A DNA stretch of 64,000 nt from Brevibacterium zhoupengii (GTDB taxonomy: Bacteria > Actinomycetota > Actinomycetes > Actinomycetales > Brevibacteriaceae): NCBI RefSeq assembly GCF_021117425.1, contig NZ_CP088298.1:372001-436000 (forward strand), written 5' to 3'. The position numbers were made by a program, and so were the translations under genes. A model generated the notes under the pieces. It saw nothing but the letters and a program-made list of their open reading frames with translations. It was not told the DNA's origin and searched no databases. This document shows positions 17,778 through 26,530 of the stretch, one piece after another; within the stretch, counting starts at the first letter, position 1, and each line of letters opens with the position of its first letter.

Positions 17778-19381
17778 ACGAAAACACGCCCGTCACGCAG
17801 GCTGGGAGAAATGAGGAAACGAGCGTACTGAGCAAGGAGACGGCCCAGGCGTGGATAGACGACCATCTCGGCGAGCTCCTCGACTGGCACACGCATATCT
17901 GGGAACTTGGAGAACCGGCATGGCGCGAATACGCTTCCCAAGCCTGGTACGTGCAACGTCTTCGCGATGAAGGATTCGAGGTCGAAGACGGGTCGGCTGG
18001 GATGCCCACCGCCTTCAGCGCGCGCTGGTCCAACGGCCCCGGGCCCACTCTGCTCACCTACGCCGAGTACGACGCCGTGCCGGGCAACTCTCAGGCAGCC
18101 ACGACCCGGGAAGAGCCGCGGGAGGATCTGTCTCGCTTCGCCCCCGGGCACACCGATCCGCACTCGGCACTGGGCATTTCCACCCTCGCGGGCCTGCTGG
18201 CCACCAAGCACGCGATGCTTACTTACGGCATCACCGGCACCCTCCTCTACACAGGGGAACCTGCGGAGAAGATGCACGGGTCGAAGGTCGTCCACGGATT
18301 GCGCGGCTACTACGATGAGGCGGACGCGATCGTGTCATTCCATCCCTTCTACATGCTGCCGCTGTGCAACACGGCCCGGTGGGACACCCACTGTGGAGCC
18401 TATTACAGCAAGGTCTACTCCTTCGTCTGTGATTCTCCGGAGACCTGGCAGGTCTCAAGTGCGGACCCGCATTCGCCCATACCGGCCTCACATTCGGCGG
18501 CTCGTGCACCCGGTGCCAACCTGGCACTGACCCAGATGCTGACCTCATCGCGGTCGATGCTCGACTCGATGCTTCCGGCCACGGGCGGTTGGAGCTTCTC
18601 CGATGCGATACTCAACGACGGGCAGGCGACGGCGGACAATCTGCCCCAACGCTTGGCACGAGTCCAGTTCTCCTGGCGCACCCCGGACATTGAGATGGCC
18701 GAGCACATCCTGGCGGTCCTCGACCGGAATGCTAAGGCTGCGGCGATGATGGCCCATTGCGAGGTCAAGGAGCGGTGGGTGGCCAGGAGCCGACCGGGGA
18801 GGGCGAACCATGTGCTCGCCCAAACTCTTTACGACAACCTCGCCGAGGTGGGACCGCCGTCGTATGGTCCTGAGGCCGTGGCACTTGCCCAGGAGGTGCA
18901 AAGCAACCTTGGGATCGAAGTCAGCGAGCATCCGTTCCTGCCCGAGACCGAGCAACTCATTGAGCCGAAAGAAGCCGAGCGGCTGCTGCGGGAGCAGATG
19001 CCGGCCTGGCAACGGAATTGGACGAGTGACGACTATGTGGAAATGAGTCACTACGCTCCGCTTGTGCGGTTCTACGTCTCCCGTCCCGCGCTCGCCTCGG
19101 TGCCGGGGGTTGGGCCTTACCCAGGCTGGGTGATGAACGCTCTGGGAGGCATGCGGGAGACGATTGCGCCGACGATCATCACTGCGGGGAAGGCGATTGC
19201 TGGGACCTTTCTCGAGCTTCTGACTTCACCGGACGTCGTGGAGCGGGCGCGGGCGGAGTTCGAGCGCCGCGTCGCAGACGAGCCGATGTCCGCGCTGTTG
19301 CCTGCCGACTTCGCAGCACCGGTTGAACTGCCCTGGCCGGATTACCGGATCGACCGCGGGAACGGCCGGAGGTGGTGGTGA
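17774..19381 (+). CDS. M20-family amidohydrolase/peptidase (AbgB-like)
   Basis: A 535-residue di-metal hydrolase of the M20/amidohydrolase group, similar in layout to p-aminobenzoyl-glutamate hydrolase subunit B and longer than usual. Landmarks are LTYAEYDAVPG with the metal-bridging acidic residue at about 95-105, GHTDPHSALG replacing the usual GHxCGH loop, and TGEPAEKMHGSK with the catalytic glutamate pair. The dimerisation domain occupies the middle. It overlaps the amidohydrolase by four bases. With the symporter and the two amidohydrolases it forms an amide-degrading set. The changed histidine loop is unusual and may alter metal binding. Confidence 0.82.
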   Translation: MNENTPVTQAGRNEETSVLSKETAQAWIDDHLGELLDWHTHIWELGEPAWREYASQAWYVQRLRDEGFEVEDGSAGMPTAFSARWSNGPGPTLLTYAEYDAVPGNSQAATTREEPREDLSRFAPGHTDPHSALGISTLAGLLATKHAMLTYGITGTLLYTGEPAEKMHGSKVVHGLRGYYDEADAIVSFHPFYMLPLCNTARWDTHCGAYYSKVYSFVCDSPETWQVSSADPHSPIPASHSAARAPGANLALTQMLTSSRSMLDSMLPATGGWSFSDAILNDGQATADNLPQRLARVQFSWRTPDIEMAEHILAVLDRNAKAAAMMAHCEVKERWVARSRPGRANHVLAQTLYDNLAEVGPPSYGPEAVALAQEVQSNLGIEVSEHPFLPETEQLIEPKEAERLLREQMPAWQRNWTSDDYVEMSHYAPLVRFYVSRPALASVPGVGPYPGWVMNALGGMRETIAPTIITAGKAIAGTFLELLTSPDVVERARAEFERRVADEPMSALLPADFAAPVELPWPDYRIDRGNGRRWW

Positions 19382-19383
19382 GG

Positions 19384-19400
19384 CGGGTGGCCGGCACCCG
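19384..19400 (+). terminator. Hairpin after the M20-type gene
   Basis: Arms cgggtg (19384-19389) and cacccg (19395-19400) with a five-base loop begin three bases after the stop. There is no T-tract, as is common in actinobacterial terminators. Confidence 0.45.
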
Positions 19401-19614
19401 AAAAGGTTCACAACCTCTCTTGTCTCCTGGGGATTCTCGGCACCACAGTCCATCTGAAAATCAGACCGAGACCATCTAGAACGACTGTTGGAATCGATGA
19501 AGCGCCGTCACTAGGCTCAAAACAACAGAGCCAGAAGCCGATGGTCACCACAGGCGTGACCGCTCTTCATGGGCGAAACCTGCTCGTCAGAGCACCCAAC
19601 ATGCCGAGGAAGTC

Positions 19615-21114
19615 ATGTCTGAATCCCAGATAACCGATGCCGCCGGGGCTGCGGAGAATCCGGATAACACGAAGACCGCGGAACCAAAGGTGAAACAGCC
19701 GATCGGTCTGTACACTCTGTTCTCCATCGAGTTGTGGGAACGTTTCAGCTTCTACGGTCTCCAAGTCATCCTCGCCTATTACATCTACTACTCCGCAGGC
19801 GACGGCGGGTTGGGACTGACCGAAGCCGAAGCTTTGGCCATTGCAGGTGCCTACGGTGGTGCCGTCTATCTTGGACAGCCTGTCGGTGCTTGGCTCGCCG
19901 ACCGTCTCGTGCCTGCCCGAACGATGGTGATGGCCGGCGGTGCCATCATCATGGGAGGACACATCAGCCTTGCCCTGCTGCCTGGAATCGCGGGACTTCT
20001 CATTGGATTGGCACTCATCACCGTCGGCACTGGTGCCCTCGCGCCCAACACCCACGCCATGGTCGGTCGGCTGTACGCGGAACCGTCACCTCGGCGGGAT
20101 TCCGGTTATGCGATCTTCTATACAGGCATCCTCATCGGCGCCCTCTTCGGTCCGCTCGCCACCGGTTATCTCCAGGTCGAACTCGGGTTCCACTATGGCT
20201 TCGGAGCCGCTGCAGTGGGTATGGCCATCGGCCTCATCACCTATTTCCTCGGTCGCAACACAGTTCCCGCCGAAGCCCGGATCGTGCCGAACCCGGTGAG
20301 TTCGCCAGGTAAATGGAAGGCCATCGGATTCGGCATCGCGGTGCTCGCTGTCATCGCAGTGCTTGTGAGCACCGGGCTGATGTCGACCGGCAACCTCAAC
20401 AACTACGTGCTCGGGACGATTCTCATCGTCGCGATCGTGTACTTCGTGGCCATGCTGCGGTCAAAGAACGTAACCGCCGAGGAGCGGCTGAAGGTCAAAG
20501 CCTTCATCCCCCTCTTCATCACTGGTGCGATCTTCTGGACGATGATCCTCCAACTCTTCACCACCTTCGCCGTCTACGCCGACACCCGAGTCAACTTGAA
20601 CATCGGCAGCTACTCGATGCCTGCCGCTTATATCAGCACCTTTGAAGTCATCGCCGGCATCATTGTCGGACCGCTCATCGCCGCCTACGGACAGAAGCTT
20701 GCGAACCGACCCAAAGGCCGTGTGCCGAGCACCACCTCGAAGCTCGCTTTCGGCTTTATCCTCATGACCCTGACCTTCGGGCTCTTCGCAATCTTCCCTC
20801 TGATCTTCTCCGGCCTGATTCCGCTGGTCGCTGTCATCGCGGGCATGATCGTCATGGGAATCACCGAGGTGACCTACGCGCCGATCGGCATGTCCGTGGC
20901 TTCGCAATTGTCCCCGGTCGCCTTCAATTCTCAGATGATGGCCCTGTGGGGATTGACCACCGCCGCCGGAGCCAGCCTCTCCGGGTTCATGGGGCAGCTG
21001 TACTCGTCCATCAGCGAGGTAAGCTTTTTCGCCCTGATGACTGTGATCAGCCTGCTCACCGCAGCCTTCCTCTACTCAATCCGCGGACGACTGTGCAAAC
21101 TCGGCGTCGCCTGA
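19615..21114 (+). CDS. POT/PTR family proton-dependent oligopeptide transporter
   Basis: A 499-residue proton:di/tripeptide symporter with about 14 membrane helices. The family signature ExxERFxxY is at residues 39-46 (ELWERFSFYG) and gives the proton-coupling site on helix 1. About 30 polar residues precede helix 1. ATG 19615 follows gaggaagtc. The 233 bases upstream likely hold its promoter, as a hairpin separates it from the hydrolase gene. A YtcJ-type amidohydrolase follows after 33 bases, suggesting uptake of a peptide or peptide-like amide followed by hydrolysis. Confidence 0.92.
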   Translation: MSESQITDAAGAAENPDNTKTAEPKVKQPIGLYTLFSIELWERFSFYGLQVILAYYIYYSAGDGGLGLTEAEALAIAGAYGGAVYLGQPVGAWLADRLVPARTMVMAGGAIIMGGHISLALLPGIAGLLIGLALITVGTGALAPNTHAMVGRLYAEPSPRRDSGYAIFYTGILIGALFGPLATGYLQVELGFHYGFGAAAVGMAIGLITYFLGRNTVPAEARIVPNPVSSPGKWKAIGFGIAVLAVIAVLVSTGLMSTGNLNNYVLGTILIVAIVYFVAMLRSKNVTAEERLKVKAFIPLFITGAIFWTMILQLFTTFAVYADTRVNLNIGSYSMPAAYISTFEVIAGIIVGPLIAAYGQKLANRPKGRVPSTTSKLAFGFILMTLTFGLFAIFPLIFSGLIPLVAVIAGMIVMGITEVTYAPIGMSVASQLSPVAFNSQMMALWGLTTAAGASLSGFMGQLYSSISEVSFFALMTVISLLTAAFLYSIRGRLCKLGVA

Positions 21115-21147
21115 CAAATCACCATTTCCCACTATCAAGGAGCACCC

Positions 21148-22830
21148 ATGCCTGTTGCCGACCGTGTCTACCGTGGCGGAACCATCCATACGATGGACTC
21201 GACCACACCCACCACGACCGCCGTCGCCGTTCACGACGGAACGATCATCGCCCTCGGTGACGCTGACTGCAGTGCAGTCACCGATACCACCACCGAGGTG
21301 GTGGATCTGAACGGCCGGACTCTGGTCCCAGGATTCCATGACGCGCACGCCCACCCTGTCCTCGGCGGAATCGGCCTGAGGCAGTGCAACCTCGATGACA
21401 TTCACGGATATCAGGCATATTTGGATCGGATCAAATCGTATGCCGAGAACAATCCTGACAAAGAGTGGATCTTCGGTTCGGGCTGGTACGGAGACGTCTT
21501 CGAAGGAGGTTTCCCGCACCGCCGGGATCTCGATGCGGTCGTCAGCGACCGCCCTGCCGCCTTCACCAGCCACGACGCACACGGAACCTGGGTCAACACC
21601 AGGGCACTCGAGGCCGCCGGCATCAACCGGGACACGCCAGATCCTGATGGGGGAAGAATCGTCAAGGACGATGCAGGTGAGCCGACAGGTCTGCTCTTCG
21701 AGGGCGCGATCGCACTTGTCGCCGATCTGTTTCCGAAATCGACCTCTCATGATGTCGAAGAAGCGCTGCTGAGCTCGCAGACGTACTTCCAATCTCTGGG
21801 GATCGTCGGGTGGCAGGATGCCGGAATCGGAGTGCTCACCGGATCACCCCATGACACGTACCCGCCATATCTCAATCTGGTCAAAGCTCAGAAATTCTCC
21901 AATAAGGTCACCGGCGCACTGTGGTGGGATCGTGCAGTCCCGTATGCCGAGCAGATCACGACCATCATCGCCCGCCGCGATGAGATCAATGCGGCCGCGG
22001 GGGAACGGGAGCGCGGCACTCTGCAGGCCACCACTGTGAAGATCATGCTCGACGGAGTCTGCGAAAACCTCACCGGTGCGCTCAAACGCTCCTACCGCGG
22101 TCATGACCACGAGCACGGTATCCTCATGTTCGACGCCGAGGAACTCAAGGAGATCGTCGGCGGCCTCGAGGATCATGAGTTCAACATTCACATCCATGCT
22201 GTCGGTGACGAGGCCCTCAAGCAGGCTGTCGACGCACTGACCCAGAACGGTGGACCTTCACCGCAACGCCGCCACCAGGTCGCACACCTCGACATCGCTG
22301 ACCCTGCCGAGCTGGCCCGGATGGCCGAGGCCGGAATCATCGCCAATGTCCAGCCCTTGTGGGCCCGGCGTGACTCCGTTCTCGTCGACACCAAACTGCC
22401 GCTGCTCAACGAGGACCAACAATCGAACCACTTCATCTTCGCCTCGATGCGAGACGCAGGAGTCCGACTGTCCTTCGGCAGCGACTGGCCGGTCTCAAGC
22501 CCCGACCCGATCTGGGGTATGCACGTGGCGGTCAATCGCACGGCCCCACACAACGACCCCCACGGCCAAGACCACGTCGCACAGAACGAACCGTTGCTCG
22601 CTGATGAGAAGATCACCGTCGAACAGGCGCTGCGTGCCTATACACTCGATGCCGCCTATGCCAACGGGTATGCCGACGTCTCAGGCAGCATCACCGTGGG
22701 GAAGTCGGCGGACTTCGCGCTTCTCGATCGGGACCCGTTCACGGTTGAGTCTGAGGATCTTGGAGACATACTGGTGGAGGCCACAGTGTCCGCAGGCGAA
22801 GAGGTCTACCAACGAGACACGGTGGTGTGA
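21148..22830 (+). CDS. YtcJ-like metal-dependent amidohydrolase (second copy)
   Basis: A 560-residue amidohydrolase 3/YtcJ-type enzyme. The metal-binding HxH is H67/H69 in FHDAHAHP. Further ligands are probably in HIHAVGDEAL, HQVAHLDIAD and the late FGSDWPVSS aspartate. It starts with GGTIHTMD, the typical N-terminal beta strand. ATG 21148 follows aaggagcaccc. It is co-directional with the POT transporter and diverged from the copy at 16074-17777, so the two probably handle different amides. It faces the membrane-protein gene 22841-23896 with a ten-base gap. Confidence 0.9.
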   Translation: MPVADRVYRGGTIHTMDSTTPTTTAVAVHDGTIIALGDADCSAVTDTTTEVVDLNGRTLVPGFHDAHAHPVLGGIGLRQCNLDDIHGYQAYLDRIKSYAENNPDKEWIFGSGWYGDVFEGGFPHRRDLDAVVSDRPAAFTSHDAHGTWVNTRALEAAGINRDTPDPDGGRIVKDDAGEPTGLLFEGAIALVADLFPKSTSHDVEEALLSSQTYFQSLGIVGWQDAGIGVLTGSPHDTYPPYLNLVKAQKFSNKVTGALWWDRAVPYAEQITTIIARRDEINAAAGERERGTLQATTVKIMLDGVCENLTGALKRSYRGHDHEHGILMFDAEELKEIVGGLEDHEFNIHIHAVGDEALKQAVDALTQNGGPSPQRRHQVAHLDIADPAELARMAEAGIIANVQPLWARRDSVLVDTKLPLLNEDQQSNHFIFASMRDAGVRLSFGSDWPVSSPDPIWGMHVAVNRTAPHNDPHGQDHVAQNEPLLADEKITVEQALRAYTLDAAYANGYADVSGSITVGKSADFALLDRDPFTVESEDLGDILVEATVSAGEEVYQRDTVV

Positions 22831-22840
22831 GCCGATGAGT

Positions 22841-23896
22841 TCAGCGGTCGTGATCGCCGGCTGCCGCGTGCGCGATGCGCTTCTGCAGGCGGCGATCGAG
22901 CCCGATCATCGCGAGGATGGTCACGACGATGATGACGACAAGGCCGATGAGGTTGACTGCGTCGGGCATGAAGAACACGATTCCGCCGAGGGAATGGGCG
23001 ACTAGTGCCCCGGTGATGACAGCGAGCGTATGGCGATCGCTCCACTGCGGGGACCCGTATGTCGCATTGAGGACATATCCGCACGCGACAGCCAAGACCA
23101 AGGCGAGCACCAAGGGCACGATGACCATTCGTCCTTGGGTGAAAGCCGGCTGGTCAGCGTTGAACATCGGAAATGTGAGGAACATGCCGACAAAGACCCC
23201 CGCACCGGCTCCGAGCCTCCACCACCAGAGACCTATGGACGCGAGGCTGCGATTTGTCGGCGATGTCCGAGCTGCCAATCGCGATCCGTCGAGGTCGAAT
23301 CGTCGTGGAAGCACAAAGAGTGCGATGATCCCCAGGGCCAGGATGAGGACCGCGAAGGTGATGATGAGAGGCACTGGTACCTGGTATCCGGGATCTTGAG
23401 ATGGGGGCACGCTCACGCGAAGGATTCCTGTGCCGAGGATGGCCACAATCGCGACGACGACGGTCATGGTGCGCGTCTTGAGGTAAGGGCGCCTGCGGTG
23501 GGCCGGGAAGATGAGGTCGACGAGGGCGATGGGAATCAGGACTGTGAAGACCACGTGGTAGAGGGCGTTGGCCTCCCAGTAGGGGACATTGAAGCCGAAG
23601 ATGCGCAAGCCCCATTGGGCCGCATCGTAGAGATGCGGACTGGTCAGTGCCTGCAGGCCGATGCCGTCTTCGAGCAGTTCATAGGCGACTCCTAAGAGCA
23701 CCAGGCTGGGCCATCCTCGTCCCATTCGAACGGTCAGTTCGCGGATCAGGAGCACTCCGGCGCCGTAGACGGGAACCCACAGGATCACCAGCCAGGCAAA
23801 GGTGATCGGAGTTGAGCCCAGTGCCAGTTCGGCGATGAGCGGGGTGAGAATGACGAGGAGCCACGCGGCCTTCTTGTTATTGCTTCTCTGAGTCAT
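22841..23896 (-). CDS. Polytopic membrane protein, partner of the TetR regulator
   Basis: A 351-residue integral membrane protein with about nine or ten hydrophobic helices and short loops; it ends in a basic tail (RRLQKRIAHAAAG). The family is not recognised; it lacks obvious transporter motifs. Its start at 23896 overlaps the TetR stop by ATGA (23893-23896), so the two genes are a translationally coupled operon on the minus strand. By analogy with TetR/efflux operons it may be the regulated transport or resistance component, but that is inference. Confidence 0.7.
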   Translation of the reverse strand: MTQRSNNKKAAWLLVILTPLIAELALGSTPITFAWLVILWVPVYGAGVLLIRELTVRMGRGWPSLVLLGVAYELLEDGIGLQALTSPHLYDAAQWGLRIFGFNVPYWEANALYHVVFTVLIPIALVDLIFPAHRRRPYLKTRTMTVVVAIVAILGTGILRVSVPPSQDPGYQVPVPLIITFAVLILALGIIALFVLPRRFDLDGSRLAARTSPTNRSLASIGLWWWRLGAGAGVFVGMFLTFPMFNADQPAFTQGRMVIVPLVLALVLAVACGYVLNATYGSPQWSDRHTLAVITGALVAHSLGGIVFFMPDAVNLIGLVVIIVVTILAMIGLDRRLQKRIAHAAAGDHDR

Positions 23897-24519
23897 GGCG
23901 ATGACGTCCTTTCGGGGCCCGCACCGACGGCGCGACGGAACGTCGACACGAGCTCGTCGGCGTAGTGGTCGAGGTCGAGGTCCGGGCGGGTCCGCAGCAT
24001 GAAGGGAAGTCCGTCAACCGAACGCTGAATCGTCGTGGCCATGATCGTCGTGTCAAACGATTCGAATTCTCCGGCCTCTTGACCCTCGACCAGGATCCGT
24101 TCGACCTCCGAGACCACGTGGGTCTCCTGAGCGTCACCATAGACCTCGTCTCCCTCGGCCGGGTGATGTTCGAGCATGATCGTCATCAGCGCACTCATCG
24201 CTGCCCGATGCTCTTTGGTCAGACCCACTGCGGTGCGGATATAGCCTTCGAGCGCCGAGGTGGGGGAGGAGGACCGATGGTGCGCTGCACTTTCCATGTG
24301 CGTGCCGATGAGGTGGTAGATATGTGCCACGGCCGCCTCGATGAGGTCGTCCTTGTTCGCGAAATGGTAGGAGATCGTGCGCGTCGACTTCACGCCCGCG
24401 GCTCTCGCGATGTTCTGAAACGTCGCCACTCGATAGCCCGATTCGGCAATCACACCGATCGCAGCCTCGACGATCTGGGCTCGACGAGCTTGATTCGTCA
24501 CGGACGAGCTTACTTGCAT
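23893..24519 (-). CDS. TetR family transcriptional regulator
   Basis: A 208-residue TetR-type repressor. The HTH is at about residues 12-58 (AQIVEAAIGVIAESGYRVATFQNIARAAGVKSTRTISYHFANKDDL in pieces), and a helical ligand domain follows. The usual start is minus 24519, directly against a palindrome, leaving no room for a Shine-Dalgarno. Either the mRNA is leaderless or the GTG at codon 7 is used. It is followed by a coupled membrane protein gene, its likely target. The operator candidate at 24520-24535 suggests autoregulation. Confidence 0.88.
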   Translation of the reverse strand: MQVSSSVTNQARRAQIVEAAIGVIAESGYRVATFQNIARAAGVKSTRTISYHFANKDDLIEAAVAHIYHLIGTHMESAAHHRSSSPTSALEGYIRTAVGLTKEHRAAMSALMTIMLEHHPAEGDEVYGDAQETHVVSEVERILVEGQEAGEFESFDTTIMATTIQRSVDGLPFMLRTRPDLDLDHYADELVSTFRRAVGAGPERTSSP

Positions 24520-24535
24520 GAGTAAATTATTACTC
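24520..24535. promoter_or_regulatory. Candidate TetR operator
   Basis: Inverted repeat gagtaa-atta-ttactc abuts the TetR start codon, and a further actc-gact-gagt half-repeat follows at 24532-24543. Position and symmetry suit an autoregulatory operator overlapping the promoter. Confidence 0.6.
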
Positions 24536-24601
24536 GACTGAGTACTTTGGTCAATGTTCCACCACTGATGATTGGCCGATGTGCTCGGTACTGCTGTCGT
24601 A

Positions 24602-25582
24602 CTACTGTGCGGTTGGCACGGAGGAGTAGAGGTTGAGCAGGGTCTTTGCTCGTTCGCGGAGTGAGGCCCTCAGCACCTCGGGGCCGACCACCTCGGCGCC
24701 GACGTCCACCTGCCAGACTGCCCATACCGCGTGACGGAGATCCTCGAAGGTCACCTCGAGGCGCACCCAACCATCGGGCTCTGGGATCTCTGCGATGACC
24801 GCGCGCACGTTGGTCAACAGTTCATCACGCCGAACGGGGTCAATCCTGAGTTCCACTGCGAGATGGTTGTCAGAGAGGAACTGGGAGCGGCGCTGCTCCC
24901 AAATGCGGTCAAGATCGGCTTGGGCGGGACGGTCTGCGGGTTCAGGAAGTTCCTTGGCCTCGAGTAAGCGCGAGACCCGATAGGTGCGATCGTTTCCGGA
25001 TTTTGTGGCCAGCAGATAGGTGCGATCGCGGACGGTGACGAGCCCGATCGGATCGACGGTGTGCCAGCGCGCATCTTTGTCGGGAGCTTTATAGAGGAAA
25101 TGAAGTCTGTGACCGTCGAGGACTGCCTGGCGAACCTCGTGTAGCACCTCGGTTGGCAAGGACTCAGCCGTTGTTCGCCGAGAGAGCAGATCGGTCTCGG
25201 GGTCGACGAGAAAGCGGCTGGCCGCATCGTCGAGTACGGAGCGGTTGCTCTCGGGTAGGGCGTCGATGACTTTGCGCATCGCCGATGACAACGCCGAGCT
25301 GAGCCCGAAGACCTGCTCTGCGCGTCCGGAACCGGCGGTGAGCAGGGCGAGAGCTTCCTGATGGTTGAGCCCGGTCAGTTCGGTGCGGAATCCAGGCAGA
25401 AGCGAGTATCCGCCATGTCGTCCGCGGTCGGCGTAGACGGGAACTCCGGAGGCGGACAGCGCGTCAATATCGCGCAGCACTGTGCGAACGGAGACTTCCA
25501 GCTCTCTGGACAGTTCGTCCGCGGTCATCCGACCTCGCTGGCGCAGCAACAGGACGAGCGAGACTAAGCGATCGGCGCGCAC
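24602..25582 (-). CDS. WYL-domain (PafC/YafY-like) HTH transcriptional regulator
   Basis: A 326-residue regulator from the GTG at minus 25582. The N-terminal winged helix is at about residues 1-55 (RADRLVSLVLLLRQRGRMTADELS and VSVRTVLRDIDALS), and the WYL domain at about 130-220 (HRLHFLYKAPDKDARWHTVDP and TYLLATK...YRVSRLLEA), followed by a WCX-like C-terminus. An earlier GTG at 25606 would place the start inside a perfect palindrome, so the later GTG, which also matches the usual MRADRL start of the family, is preferred. It is divergent from a Rid-family gene with the palindrome between them. WYL proteins often sense nucleic-acid or nucleotide ligands. Confidence 0.85.
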   Translation of the reverse strand: MRADRLVSLVLLLRQRGRMTADELSRELEVSVRTVLRDIDALSASGVPVYADRGRHGGYSLLPGFRTELTGLNHQEALALLTAGSGRAEQVFGLSSALSSAMRKVIDALPESNRSVLDDAASRFLVDPETDLLSRRTTAESLPTEVLHEVRQAVLDGHRLHFLYKAPDKDARWHTVDPIGLVTVRDRTYLLATKSGNDRTYRVSRLLEAKELPEPADRPAQADLDRIWEQRRSQFLSDNHLAVELRIDPVRRDELLTNVRAVIAEIPEPDGWVRLEVTFEDLRHAVWAVWQVDVGAEVVGPEVLRASLRERAKTLLNLYSSVPTAQ

Positions 25583-25597
25583 GACTTCAGTATTACC

Positions 25598-25628
25598 AGA
25601 AATCACGACACAAGGTGTCGTGATTTCT
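25598..25628. promoter_or_regulatory. Perfect 14-bp-arm palindrome, likely WYL regulator operator
   Basis: Arms agaaatcacgacac (25598-25611) and gtgtcgtgatttct (25615-25628) with a three-base spacer lie between the divergent WYL and Rid-family genes. Length and perfection make it a strong operator candidate controlling one or both genes. Confidence 0.75.
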
Positions 25629-25710
25629 TGGAAAGCTGGATTTCAAGGGCGTTGAGAATGGCGGCAATCGAGTTGCCAGGACGCTCCACTGGATGAAGAT
25701 CGGAGCAGCA

Positions 25711-26106
25711 ATGGAACGCACTGCAGTGAACCCGGTGACGTGGTCACAGGAGATGGGGTTCAACCAAGGAGAGCTCATCTCCGGCAACGCCCGGACGCTC
25801 TATGTATCGGGGCAGACGGCGATGAGCGCGGACGGCAGACCCGAGCATGACGGTGATATCGCGGCGCAGCTCGCTCTGGCGGCGGACAATCTCGAAGCAG
25901 TCTTGAGTGAGGCAGGCATGACATTGACCAACCTCGTGCGACTCAATGTCTTTACGACCGATGTGGACGCGTTGTTCCCTCACTACGGTGTGCTTTCCGG
26001 ACGGCTCGGAGCCGCCGGCGTCGCCCCGACGACCACAATGCTCGGCGTGACACGCTTGGCGGTGCCCGGTCAGATGGTCGAGCTTGAAGGGACAGCAGTG
26101 GACTGA
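25711..26106 (+). CDS. Rid-family (YjgF/YER057c/UK114) protein without the catalytic Arg
   Basis: A 131-residue Rid-family chorismate-mutase-like fold protein. RidA deaminates reactive enamines/imines from PLP enzymes using an arginine in a PARS-type motif. Here the equivalent segment is APTTTMLGV, with Thr108 at the arginine position, so classical deaminase activity is doubtful and the protein is closer to the Rid4-7 types. Start ATG 25711 follows cggagc; an ATG six codons earlier has no ribosome binding site. It is divergent from the WYL regulator across a 14-bp palindrome, so the pair is probably co-regulated. Confidence 0.88.
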   Translation: MERTAVNPVTWSQEMGFNQGELISGNARTLYVSGQTAMSADGRPEHDGDIAAQLALAADNLEAVLSEAGMTLTNLVRLNVFTTDVDALFPHYGVLSGRLGAAGVAPTTTMLGVTRLAVPGQMVELEGTAVD

Positions 26107-26158
26107 TTGGAGGCCTGGTCGTAAGCTCGGCACGAGGCAGGGGAAGTGGGAGGGAAAG

Positions 26159-26401
26159 ATGGCGAGCGAAGAAGCAGCCGGACCGAAAGACCCTCAAACC
26201 ATCAGAACTGAGCACCTGATGAAGGGTGCGTTCAAAGTCGTACTCGTCGGAGCGATTGCTCTGCTGTACTGGTTCTTTCGAATCGGCACTGACATCAGCC
26301 CGCCAGCGCCCGTGCTCATCCTCCTCATTTTCGTCCCGATCTTTGTCGTGTGGGAGTTCATCAGTTATCGGAGAGAACGACGAAAGGTCGAGAACGTCTA
26401 G
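26159..26401 (+). CDS. Small two-helix membrane protein
   Basis: An 80-residue protein with two hydrophobic helices (about residues 22-40 and 46-66) and charged ends (DPQTIRTEHLMKG and YRRERRKVENV). ATG 26159 follows gggaggga, a good ribosome binding site; an earlier in-frame ATG at 26084 overlaps the Rid-family gene and adds an arginine-rich tail. It probably sits in the cytoplasmic membrane. No family recognised. Confidence 0.7.
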   Translation: MASEEAAGPKDPQTIRTEHLMKGAFKVVLVGAIALLYWFFRIGTDISPPAPVLILLIFVPIFVVWEFISYRRERRKVENV

Positions 26402-26466
26402 GCCGACGCGGCAATGCAACGAGATCGGACGTCGACTCGGGAGCGAACTGGTCACCCAACGAAGAA

Positions 26467-26510
26467 CGCCGAGGCGGTTCGTTGAAATATATCGACGGAC
26501 CACCTCGGCG
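26467..26510. terminator. Bidirectional hairpin between convergent genes
   Basis: Arms cgccgaggcgg (26467-26477) and ccacctcggcg (26500-26510) pair over 11 bases with one mismatch across a 22-base A/T-rich loop. It sits between converging ends at 26401 and 26531. It uses the same gccgagg-type motif that recurs across the window. Confidence 0.5.
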
Positions 26511-26530
26511 AGGGCCGGATTGAGTTCGGG

